Notes: generated from the letters alone by a model not told the origin. A stretch of 64,000 bases of DNA from Secundilactobacillus mixtipabuli (GCF_002217925.1 NZ_BCMF01000007.1:62001-126000); one strand, 5' to 3'. Positions 56,049-63,280 are shown, counted from the first letter of the stretch. Translations and numbers: made by a program.

Positions 56049-57004
56049 ACGATAAAATTAATTCGTACCAAGCTGAATTTGAACGCATGAACAAAATCAC
56101 TAATACAGCAGCCGGAAAATATGCAAGCCAGATAAAGGCTAATCAAAAAAATTTATACGGAATTTCTAGTAAAATCCAAAATTCTTTAGATAAGAATACT
56201 TATGTTTCAAAAAACACGATTAATCAGCTTAAAAAAATTGTGGAACAGCCACCTTTCAGTCGTAGAAGCCCTTACAAAATTCCTGCTGGTGAGATTGAAA
56301 CTCTACTAAATTTATCTGTACCAGCGTTTAAACCAGATGCATCTACTCTCAAAAAGGCAGCGCAATTTATGAATACAAATTCTTCACTACTAGCGAAGAG
56401 TTATGTCTCAACTGTTTCTGTATTAACTTCAAGTCAGCTTACTAGGCTATATAAAAACAACGAGTTAAATAAATTTTTGACTAAAGTTCAAGAACGATTC
56501 CTTCCTAAAAACTATTCAGAATTAACAGTTGAATTGGTAAAAAAGTCTAAAAATTTTTATCAAAATTCTTTTGCTGAACAAATTCAGAAGATGGGTCGGG
56601 TAAATTTATCGGCTAGCGTTCAAATTAACAATGCATATAATGCATTAGGTATTTTTAGCTCAGATCCATTAACCTCAGATCAGCTCTCTTATGCGAAACA
56701 AATATTAGGTGAACAAACTCTTCGAAATATATTCTCAGATGCAGCATTCGATTATCCGGATAAGGTGCAAACGTCAACAGCTGCCGGCGAGGCTAATTCA
56801 TCAAAAATAACTAAAAATTGGGCGTATATAAAAAACTGGTATAACTCCCTGTCTTCGATACAGAAAAAAGTAATTTCTGCTGTGATCGATATAGCCTTAT
56901 CAAGCTTCATTACTGAAATTATTCAAATTGGTGGCTGGACACTTCTTATTGCAATTCTGATTCCCATTCTTTTCGGTAACACAAATGATCACGATCCCAA
57001 ATGA
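56045..57004 (+). CDS. Unknown protein with hydrophobic C-terminus, coupled to an XRE regulator
   Basis: 319 aa, not recognised. The N-terminal about 260 residues are Lys/Asn/Ser-rich, mostly helical and without a signal peptide. A linker (AAGEANSSKITKNW) leads to a hydrophobic stretch at about 275-311 (VISAVIDIALSSFITEIIQI, GGWTLLIAILIPILF), enough for one or two membrane passes, and a short polar tail. The coding sequence is visibly more A/T-rich than the flanking chromosome. Its start overlaps the regulator's stop by 4 bp. A soluble sensor joined to a C-terminal membrane segment is a plan used by abortive-infection effectors; that role is inference. Confidence 0.75.
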   Translation: MNDKINSYQAEFERMNKITNTAAGKYASQIKANQKNLYGISSKIQNSLDKNTYVSKNTINQLKKIVEQPPFSRRSPYKIPAGEIETLLNLSVPAFKPDASTLKKAAQFMNTNSSLLAKSYVSTVSVLTSSQLTRLYKNNELNKFLTKVQERFLPKNYSELTVELVKKSKNFYQNSFAEQIQKMGRVNLSASVQINNAYNALGIFSSDPLTSDQLSYAKQILGEQTLRNIFSDAAFDYPDKVQTSTAAGEANSSKITKNWAYIKNWYNSLSSIQKKVISAVIDIALSSFITEIIQIGGWTLLIAILIPILFGNTNDHDPK

Positions 57005-57066
57005 TCTGTGTCGATTCCCTGATTGAACATGATTCGTTTTAATGCATCTCTGCCCAGCTCAATATC

Positions 57067-57174
57067 TTACTCTTTACTATCAGCTGTACGCTCTTGATTA
57101 CTTGCAATAATTTCAAGTGTTTCATTTAATTTCGTTAGCTGATTAATCAATTCAGCTGCTTGCGCTTCTTTTAC
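57067..57174 (-). pseudogene. Small frame without a canonical start, downstream of the Cro-like gene
   Basis: A 35-codon open frame on the minus strand (VKEAQAAELINQLTKLNETL and onward) sits correctly spaced behind GGGAGG, but the codon at the start position is GTA. Composition looks coding: helical, Glu/Gln/Leu-rich. One G-to-A change from GTG would explain it. It is treated as a silenced small gene, or as a gene using a rare start. Confidence 0.35.
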
Positions 57175-57197
57175 GTCCCCACCTCCCTTCTACTTTA

Positions 57198-57214
57198 ATT
57201 AACTCGAGGTTAAC
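57198..57214. promoter_or_regulatory. Operator-like site OR4
   Basis: ATTAACTCGAGGTTAAC, the reverse of the GTTAAC-N5-GTTAAY pattern seen in the switch region; here it lies upstream of the small minus-strand frame at 57067-57174. Confidence 0.5.
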
Positions 57215-57250
57215 TAATTTACTTATAGGAAACTTATTGTTCCACATAAG

Positions 57251-57448
57251 TTAACTTTGAACACAAAAAATATCATCAGGGGTTAGATTAAAAACTGAAA
57301 CAATTTTAATCGCTCGTTCATAGCTAAGCCCTCTTTTGCCATTTTTAATCATCCAGTAAGCATCTTTAGAGATGCCTTCTAGATTGCCCACACATTCATA
57401 AGTCCCAACCTTTTGTTCACGAAGATTTTTGAGCTTAGAACGGATCAT
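57251..57448 (-). CDS. Cro-like XRE regulator
   Basis: 65 aa. Helix-turn-helix with NLEGISKDAYWMIKNGKRG and a C-terminal IVSVFNLTPDDIF, typical of small Cro/C1 proteins. It is divergent from the CI-like gene across an operator region with repeated GTTAAC sites. It would be the early repressor of a lysogeny switch, but the lytic genes it should control are absent. Confidence 0.8.
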   Translation of the reverse strand: MIRSKLKNLREQKVGTYECVGNLEGISKDAYWMIKNGKRGLSYERAIKIVSVFNLTPDDIFCVQS

Positions 57449-57486
57449 TTAAGTACCTCCTTTCCCTATCAACGACCATATTATAA

Positions 57487-57558
57487 GTTAACTTCACGTT
57501 AATTATCAATAGAAAGTTCCGTTTCTGTTAATTTACGTTGTGTTAACTTAACGTTAAC
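57487..57558. promoter_or_regulatory. Operator cluster of the Cro/CI switch
   Basis: Three 17-bp sites of the form GTTAAC-N5-GTTAAC: 57487-57503 (GTTAACTTCACGTTAAT), 57527-57543 (GTTAATTTACGTTGTGT, weaker) and 57542-57558 (GTTAACTTAACGTTAAC). Paired GTTAAC half-sites are one helical turn apart. They lie between the divergent repressor genes, where OR sites are expected. Confidence 0.7.
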
Positions 57559-57588
57559 AGTATCCTACATATGAGAGGAGTGAAGAGC

Positions 57589-57951
57589 ATGACTTTTGGA
57601 AGCAGGCTGAGAGAACTACGAAAAGCAAAAAATATGTCACAAGAAGAACTCGGCAAGATCATCCATGTCAGTAAAGTATCTATATCCGGTTATGAAAACG
57701 ATACTAGAGAACCCAGTCAAGAGGCACTCACATCATTGGCTAATTATTTTGATGTAACAACAGACTATCTTCTGGGATTAAATCAAACTCCTAAATGGGC
57801 TAATGAGAAAGACGCTAATGATCTTGCAAAATTTTTAAAAGAAAATGCTGGTTCAATGACCTATCAAGGTGAAAATTTAACCGATGAAGAAAAAGAGAAG
57901 CTAAAAATTGCTATGACTCAAATATTTTGGAAGCGTCATAAGCATGATTAG
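57589..57951 (+). CDS. CI-like XRE repressor
   Basis: 120 aa. An N-terminal HTH_3 domain (FGSRLRELRKAKNMSQEELG, VSKVSISGYENDTREPS, ANYFDVTTDYLLG) and a short C-terminal region without a peptidase domain. ATG 57589 has AGGAGTG upstream. In related elements such repressors are inactivated by the ImmA/IrrE protease encoded next; that partner is broken here, so the repressor may be permanently stable. Confidence 0.88.
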   Translation: MTFGSRLRELRKAKNMSQEELGKIIHVSKVSISGYENDTREPSQEALTSLANYFDVTTDYLLGLNQTPKWANEKDANDLAKFLKENAGSMTYQGENLTDEEKEKLKIAMTQIFWKRHKHD

Positions 57952-57968
57952 AGGTGTGTACGTGTACT

Positions 57969-58319
57969 ATGAGCAAACGATTTATTAACAGAGCAACGCA
58001 GATTGTTACCCATCGGTATCACACAGCTGACCCGTTTACGATTACAGAAAAGCTCAATATTGAAGTTGATTGGGCATAGCTTAAAAGGTCCCCTTTAAGC
58101 AAAACTATGTATGCTGGTAAAGAACCTATCGTTAGGCTAAACAAGTCAATTCGTGAAGTCTCATGCAGTACTTCACTATGGCTCACAAATTGGGGGCATG
58201 TCATTCTACAAGAGGGTTTAGTTGGCTACTATTGTTTAAATAACTGGACACACTCTGAGCTTGAAAATGAAGCAAATGAGTTTGCTGTGTCATTACTAAC
58301 ACAACTATATATAATATAA
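57969..58319 (+). pseudogene. ImmA/IrrE-type metallopeptidase, inactivated
   Basis: The frame from ATG 57969 (MSKRFINRATQIVTHRYHTA) is cut by TAG at 58077-58079 and continues in the same frame (MYAGKEPIVRLNKSIRE to NEANEFAVSLLTQLYII), which matches ImmA/IrrE C-terminal sequence. The middle is shifted: the expected YFTMAHELGHVILQE is read partly in another frame (YFTMAHKLG), with an extra G in the run at 58192-58196 restoring frame. The catalytic Glu of HExxH is AAA (Lys). The intact enzyme cleaves the CI-type repressor after DNA damage. Nonsense, two frame changes and the lost Glu make it inactive. Confidence 0.82.
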
Positions 58320-58436
58320 GAAAGCGATCGTCTACCTAGCAATAATTTGGAACTAACACATACTTATGGAATGTCAGGTAACGAAAAGCTGAATTAAATC
58401 AATTTTGGTAAATAATTTGCGAGGGAGGGAAAAATT

Positions 58437-58556
58437 ATGTACGATCTTTGGATTGCTGCTAGTAGCATCATGGTACTGATTGATGGTGCCCTAATCTTAT
58501 GGCGGCTATATTATCGTTTTAGACTGTCTAAAGGTAAAAGTTTCCGATTACCTTAG
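58437..58556 (+). CDS. 39-aa single-pass membrane protein
   Basis: ATG 58437 follows GAGGGAGGG, a near-perfect ribosome binding site at good spacing. The product begins MYDLWIAASSIMVLIDGALI, one transmembrane helix, then a basic tail (RLYYRFRLSKGKSFRLP). Size and layout recall small phage or type I toxin-like peptides, but no family is recognised and no antisense RNA was identified. Confidence 0.55.
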   Translation: MYDLWIAASSIMVLIDGALILWRLYYRFRLSKGKSFRLP

Positions 58557-58559
58557 GGC

Positions 58560-58999
58560 AAAATAACTCTTACCAGTATCGCGTTATCCTCTTTATCACA
58601 ATTTCAAGAGCGATGCTTTCACATGAACCAAAAGCTGAGCAACGAGCTGACAGCGAATCAAGTGCAAAGGCTTTATCGCAGAAAAAATCAGCAAAGAAAC
58701 AACAAGATAAAGAAGCTAGTTCTACCTATCAGAAATCATTAACTGCATATTGTAATAACACAGGCAATGCAGATTCTGTTAAGTATGACGGTGATGGCGG
58801 AGTTACCTTTAAAGTTGATAATTCGACACTTAGTGATGCCACCGCTGATAAGAAATCGCTTGCGACTGAACTAGTAAATCATGCAAACAAGCTGGCGAAT
58901 ATGTGTGATGTAAGCCAAACTGTCTTGAATATCCAAACACAGAGTGGTGACCCTATTGCACGGACAACGCTTGGTGGCGGAGTTAAGGTTTATAAATAA
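58560..58999 (+). pseudogene. Lipoprotein-like gene with broken signal sequence
   Basis: From about 58560 one frame reads KITLTSIALSSLS, a signal-peptide core, but without its start codon or lipobox cysteine. From about 58600 a second frame carries the mature part (SHEPKAEQRADSESSAKALS, a Ser/Lys/Gln linker, then a folded domain ending GGGVKVYK). The whole resembles an exported lipoprotein in which the start was lost and the frame shifted after the signal core. The open part from ATG 58613 (128 aa) has no good ribosome binding site and could only give a cytoplasmic product. Confidence 0.55.
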
Positions 59000-59020
59000 T
59001 ATTTATGGAGGTAACGTGTC

Positions 59021-59542
59021 ATGGCAGAATGCCCTATTGATGGAAGCAAGATTGGCTTTATAGGTGGATGGGTTTTTAAAGATGGCGAGATTTGTGCAGG
59101 ATGCGGTAAGAAAGTTGGTTTTCAAAAAGGCGAGTCGGTTTCAGAAACCGCGGCGCACTCATACACTGTCAATGAAGTGCGATAATTGATGAATAATCAT
59201 GCTAAATTTGACCCTAATCATGTAAAGTAAGCAATTAAAAAAGATGTAGAACGCGCTCAAAAAGGTGATACTGAAACAGAGTTCATTGATGAAAAATTCT
59301 TAAAAGATTACATCAAGTGTTTCAACATGGAAAACTTGGATCCTGATACTCAGGAAGAAGTTGAAAAAATAATCGTTAAGATGTCTTCATTTGGGTATGC
59401 CCGTGTTGTTGCCACTCTCAATAGCGTATTGGAGCGTTCTCAAATCACGCTTAATCAGACTCATATTGAACAGAACTGGGTTTTGATTAAGCAGCAAGAC
59501 GAAAATAACAAACTACTACGGCAACTTGTCGATAAGAAATAG
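59021..59542 (+). pseudogene. Zinc-ribbon (DUF4428-like) protein gene with two in-frame stops
   Basis: ATG 59021 (GGAGG upstream) opens a zinc-ribbon-like domain (AECPIDGSKIGFIGGWVFKD, ICAGCGKK). The same frame meets TAA at 59183-59185 and 59228-59230 and then runs open to TAA 59542 (IKKDVERAQKGDTETEFIDE, then NMENLDPDTQEEVEKIIVKM and a coiled-coil tail). All parts share one frame, so this was one gene of about 173 codons. Both stops are one C-to-T change from CAA. The first Cys pair is also imperfect (CPID). Confidence 0.7.
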
Positions 59543-59703
59543 AGTTTTAAAGAGCCAAAACTAAAAACTGAAGATAACTCAAAAAAAATTAATAAATTCT
59601 ATAATGCTTTTATTCTCTGACAAGTATTGAAACTACCCAGGTACAGGTAAATAAGCTAATAGTCTAGGCACAATACTACTAATATAGCGGAAAGAAGATG
59701 AAT

Positions 59704-60573
59704 ATGTTGTCAAAAAAAAGAAGAACTAATATTAAAGAATATATTTATGTCGATAATGTTGAAATCAACTCCATTCTGGCTCAATTTGAAGATGGTATCC
59801 CACAAGTTATAAAAAGTATCCGGCAATCTACTAATACAAATACCGAACAAGCTGGTAAAAACCATCAAACTAACATTTCAGGTGGTGCTCAATTAATAGC
59901 AAAAGGACAAGCTGAACAGTCCTGGGGTAAACAACATGCTGAGATTCAGTCGAATGCTGAAATGAATCAAGAGGCTATAGATACCGTCTACAGCGATTAC
60001 GCCATTGATATTATTGAACAGGAACTTGAATCCCATAATCTTCTGGAAAGTGACACCAAACATTCTGACGGTGTTTTCGTAAAATTCACCTCACAATTCA
60101 GTCTTCTTGATCTACAGTCAATGAGAAATACGTGGACTACAAATGAAATTAAGCCACTAGTCCAGATGACAGATGATTACGATGAAAGTTGGGATGCTGC
60201 TGCAGAAAGCCTTAAAAATTCATCTATTGTGTTAGACAACATGTTTCCAGAAACTATATTTTTTAAATTCCCAGAAGCTGTTGCTTTTGCTGAAAAAAAT
60301 AATTTTAGAATGAGCCTAATACAATTACAAATGCTCACCTTCTCAAAACGTAAAGTAACAATTCTCGGAAAAATTGAGTCTAGTGTCCCCAATGATGAAT
60401 CTATTGATGACATATTTGGTACTGAAAATAGACTTGAGGAATCCGATGATAACATTGATTTAACGGCGCTCGGGCAATGGGGACCTGCCCTCGGGGTTAA
60501 GATGCTTAAAATATTTCTGGGTATAAAAAAAGGCAATCGATTCATCAAACCGATTGCTATCTATTTCGAATAA
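59704..60573 (+). CDS. DUF6414-like protein
   Basis: 289 aa. EYIYVDNVEINSILAQFEDG near the N-terminus resembles the opening of the DUF6414 family, whose function is unknown; a later segment EIKPLVQMTDDYDESW is acidic. There is no signal peptide or clear membrane helix; WGPALGVKMLKIFLGIKKG is weakly hydrophobic. The start is ATG 59704 (GGAAAG 9 bp upstream); ATG 59698 is too close. It appears intact, unlike its left neighbours. Its stop overlaps the convergent small gene by 17 bp. Confidence 0.6.
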   Translation: MLSKKRRTNIKEYIYVDNVEINSILAQFEDGIPQVIKSIRQSTNTNTEQAGKNHQTNISGGAQLIAKGQAEQSWGKQHAEIQSNAEMNQEAIDTVYSDYAIDIIEQELESHNLLESDTKHSDGVFVKFTSQFSLLDLQSMRNTWTTNEIKPLVQMTDDYDESWDAAAESLKNSSIVLDNMFPETIFFKFPEAVAFAEKNNFRMSLIQLQMLTFSKRKVTILGKIESSVPNDESIDDIFGTENRLEESDDNIDLTALGQWGPALGVKMLKIFLGIKKGNRFIKPIAIYFE

Positions 60574-60742
60574 TATTAAATCTGTTAGATACAGATTCTT
60601 GAATTTCTTTATTTCTCTTTATCAGCTGGTGTCTGTTTTTCTTAAGAGTCTTCATACGTGCGGATACTTCAACATCAAAATCGGTATCTAAACTAAGATT
60701 AGCAGTTAGTACCCTTTTAGCTGGTTTGAATTTTTTTGTCAT
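60557..60742 (-). CDS. Small basic hypothetical protein, antiparallel to the DUF6414-like gene
   Basis: 61 aa, strongly basic (MTKKFKPAKRVLTANLSLDT, then MKTLKKNRHQLIKRNKEIQE). GGAGAGG lies 7 bp before the ATG. No family is recognised; the charge suggests nucleic-acid or protein binding. It overlaps the 3' end of the DUF6414-like gene, so its mRNA could also pair with that transcript. Confidence 0.55.
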   Translation of the reverse strand: MTKKFKPAKRVLTANLSLDTDFDVEVSARMKTLKKNRHQLIKRNKEIQESVSNRFNIIRNR

Positions 60743-60864
60743 AGTATCACCTCTCCAAATCGAATTATCTTAGTTTACTAACTGCAAGTCAATGAAATAC
60801 TTTTTTCAAATTATTACATTACTCTAACCAAACTAAATTTAATGTTTAAAGGGAGATGTTTCAA

Positions 60865-61254
60865 ATGAAATTAAAAAATTATGTCTTACTAGGTGCTGCC
60901 GGTCTGGCACTTGGTGTTAGTGTCCCACTCAAACAATCAACTGCTAAAGCAAGTACCTACCATTCCGTTCCAAGCTCACTGAGAGGCTACTACATTTCAT
61001 CTAGCAATCGAGCTTTCTGGATCACAAAATACACGGTGCACGATGTAATACCACAAGCTGACGGATATGGTATGCACGTCACCAAGGTAACTCGCAGTGG
61101 TCATACGTACCGGGTTCACACGTATATCGATATGGGTGGCAGATCTTACGTCACCTATAAACTTAATCGCTACGCGCACAATAAGTTTAAGTATGCTGGC
61201 AAGTATTTCCACAAAGTGTCGAAGTCTCACTACTATTATTATGTGAGCCACTAG
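60865..61254 (+). CDS. Small secreted protein A
   Basis: 129 aa. A Sec signal peptide (MKLKNYVLLGAAGLALGVSV, cleavage likely after STAKA) and a mature domain of about 97 residues rich in Tyr, His, Ser and Lys. AAAGGGAG precedes ATG 60865. Unknown family. It sits between the lysogeny relic and the integrase, where prophages often carry cargo, and next to a second secreted protein of similar plan. Confidence 0.72.
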   Translation: MKLKNYVLLGAAGLALGVSVPLKQSTAKASTYHSVPSSLRGYYISSSNRAFWITKYTVHDVIPQADGYGMHVTKVTRSGHTYRVHTYIDMGGRSYVTYKLNRYAHNKFKYAGKYFHKVSKSHYYYYVSH

Positions 61255-61334
61255 GAACTAATGTACCGGTGCATGCTTAGTCCAACTACTGATGACGGTA
61301 AAAGCTGAATTCACTTGAGGAGATCCGTTTTTAA

Positions 61335-61709
61335 ATGTTTTTCAAAAGAATTGTCATGTTAGGTGTTACTGCCCTCTCATTGGGAACGGCTGGAGTTGCG
61401 TTAGCACAGCCTGTTGACGCTCACGCTGCAACATCTATTCCATCCCGTTTTCGTCATACTTGGCAAGGAAACTCTCATGGTACTCTTTACACGTTAAAGA
61501 TACACAAATATTATGGTCGTTTACACCAGAGCTCTGAATGGAATGATTATCTTAACAATGTTCACTTCAAAAAGTACTCCAAGAATCATTACAGAGTATA
61601 TTTTAAAAAAACTGCCCAACCATTGGAACTCTACTATGTTAATAGCCATAAAGTACATCTCGTATACGGACCAGGTAGACACGCATATATTAGTATGTCA
61701 CGAATATAG
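61335..61709 (+). CDS. Small secreted protein B
   Basis: 124 aa. Signal peptide MFFKRIVMLGVTALSLGTAG followed by VALAQPVDAHA; the mature part begins near ATSIPSRFRHTWQG and is basic and Tyr/His-rich. The PSRFRHTW motif lines up with PSSLRGYY of protein A, and both end in a similar beta-rich pattern (YYVNSHKVHLVYG), so the two may be distant paralogues. GAGGAG precedes the ATG. Function unknown. Confidence 0.72.
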   Translation: MFFKRIVMLGVTALSLGTAGVALAQPVDAHAATSIPSRFRHTWQGNSHGTLYTLKIHKYYGRLHQSSEWNDYLNNVHFKKYSKNHYRVYFKKTAQPLELYYVNSHKVHLVYGPGRHAYISMSRI

Positions 61710-61717
61710 TAATAATT

Positions 61718-61737
61718 GCCCCCAATCAGGGCTTTTA
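61718..61737 (+). terminator. Short terminator after secreted protein B
   Basis: GCCCCCAATCAGGGC hairpin followed by TTTTATTT, before the integrase gene. Confidence 0.5.
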
Positions 61738-61886
61738 TTTAGCATATTGAAAGAACATACGTTTGTATTTGTTTCAAAAGAATTCCTTGCCATTGAAAAT
61801 GTCGGCAATATAAACAGAACTTTTAGCAGAAAATAAGGCATTTTAGAAATTTGATCTAAATAAATTGAATTAAGGAGTGATAATTA

Positions 61887-63092
61887 ATGGTAATCAAGCG
61901 TACAGCGATGAAGCATCACCCTAATATCTACGAATATGAAACAAAGCGTGGAAAACGATATAGCGTACGTCGCCGCTACAAAGACTTCGCTGGTAAATAT
62001 GAAATGTACACCAGCAGTGGCTATACAAGTTGGCAAGATGCAGAACAGGATCTGCGTAAATTTGAGATGAAATTTTTTGATGGTTCCTTATCGGAGTCAG
62101 AGCAGCGCAAGATAACTGTTGATGACTATTTTGATACCGTCCGCAAACGGAAAGTTGAAGCGGGTGTCTGGAAACATTCCACCGAAAAGCAGCGAGTTAA
62201 TGTGTACGAACATATCATTAGTCCTGTCTTTGGCAAACGGTCACTCAATGACATTAGTCGTATGGAATATCAGCAATTCATTACTAATCTTGGTAACTCT
62301 CAAAAGTATACTGTAACAACCTTACGACACATCAATTCGGTCATGCAGTCTATTATGGCCGATGCTGAAACATATAACATCATTCCCAAAAGTCTAATTC
62401 GCCGGATTCAGTTAGTTGGTGGCCGGCCTAAAAAGAGCCAAACAGTAACTAAAGAGGAATATGACCAGTTCATGCGAACCGCAAAAAAGATATGCAATCA
62501 GTATGATTTCGCCATGGTCAAACTGCTCACCCTTGGTGAACGTCGTGGCGAACTCATGGGACTGCGAAAATCTTCATTTACGTTTACGAATGATGATGTG
62601 ACTAATGAACCAATCTGCGCAATCAAATTTGACTTAGCTCGAACGCCTGATGCGGTCAATGGCACCACGCTAAAGAGCGCCGCTTCTTACCGAACAATCT
62701 GGGTCACTGGCAGTTACATTGACACTATCAAGTTTGTTTTAAGCCACGCTGAACAGATTATCCGTAATTTCAAAGGCACCGTCCCTGATGATTACTTCAT
62801 CTGGATCAATCCCGTTACTGGTAAACCCTTCCAACCAGAACGTTCTCGTGATCTGTTTGCGCGAATCAGTATGACTGCCGGCGTAAAAATTAATCCTCAC
62901 AAGTTCAGACATTACTTTGCCACCAAAGTCCGCTCCAATGCTAGAATTTCAGACACTGATGCTATGCACTGGCTTGGGCATAAGCACATTGAAATGACCG
63001 ACTCTTACACCAGAGAGACCCCAGAAGGCGCAATTCAGGTCTTCAGAGGGATTGAAGATGATTTACGTCCAATTACGCCAACTCACAAGTAA
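61887..63092 (+). CDS. int: Tyrosine integrase of the element
   Basis: 401 aa. An N-terminal AP2-like arm-binding region (SVRRRYKDFAGKYEMYTSSG), a SAM-like core-binding domain (about 80-175) and a catalytic domain with the complete set: Arg in GERRGELMGLR, Lys in TLKSAASYRTI, HKFRHYFATKV (His, Arg), WLGHKHIEMT and the nucleophile in TDSYTR. AGGAGTG precedes the ATG. Its 3' end is followed by GGTGKCAC repeats and then the boundary with fakA, the usual int-attP arrangement. No excisionase gene was recognised. Confidence 0.94.
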   Translation: MVIKRTAMKHHPNIYEYETKRGKRYSVRRRYKDFAGKYEMYTSSGYTSWQDAEQDLRKFEMKFFDGSLSESEQRKITVDDYFDTVRKRKVEAGVWKHSTEKQRVNVYEHIISPVFGKRSLNDISRMEYQQFITNLGNSQKYTVTTLRHINSVMQSIMADAETYNIIPKSLIRRIQLVGGRPKKSQTVTKEEYDQFMRTAKKICNQYDFAMVKLLTLGERRGELMGLRKSSFTFTNDDVTNEPICAIKFDLARTPDAVNGTTLKSAASYRTIWVTGSYIDTIKFVLSHAEQIIRNFKGTVPDDYFIWINPVTGKPFQPERSRDLFARISMTAGVKINPHKFRHYFATKVRSNARISDTDAMHWLGHKHIEMTDSYTRETPEGAIQVFRGIEDDLRPITPTHK

Positions 63093-63100
63093 CCACGCTT

Positions 63101-63170
63101 AGGTGTCATTTTTGCTGGGTGTCACCACTTCTTGTTGGGTGGCACGTAAGGTGTCACACTAGGTGGCACC
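63101..63170. repeat. Five GGTGKCAY repeats (integrase arm sites)
   Basis: Direct copies start at 63102 (GGTGTCAT), 63118 (GGTGTCAC), 63138 (GGTGGCAC), 63150 (GGTGTCAC) and 63162 (GGTGGCAC), 12-20 bp apart, between int and the boundary. TTGTTGGGTGGCACGTA (63132-63148) recurs with one mismatch at 55569-55585 at the other end of the element. Fits arm-type binding sites for the integrase N-terminal domain. Confidence 0.65.
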
Positions 63171-63204
63171 AAATAACCATAATTACACTAAAATAATCGC
63201 AACA

Positions 63205-63245
63205 AAAAAGTGGTGAAGCTCATAAAAGAGCTTCACCACTTTAGT
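63205..63245 (-). terminator. fakA terminator and candidate attR core
   Basis: AAGTGGTGAAGCTC / GAGCTTCACCACTT perfect stem, followed on the minus strand by TTTTTT: a strong terminator for fakA. It resembles the hairpin at 55452-55492, so the element may have integrated at this terminator. Confidence 0.7.
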
Positions 63246-63280
63246 TTAATCTGATTTAATTAGTTTAAATTATTTCCGAA

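Noticed and set aside
57969-59542. Alternative genetic code or programmed stop read-through
   Set aside because: The same stretch also has frame changes and a lost catalytic residue, so ordinary decay is simpler.
63093-63180. CRISPR-like repeat array next to the integrase
   Set aside because: The repeats are only about 8 bp, unevenly spaced and without spacer-sized units; integrase arm sites fit better.
55404-63245. Complete inducible prophage
   Set aside because: No replication, terminase, capsid, tail or lysis gene is present, and ImmA is broken.
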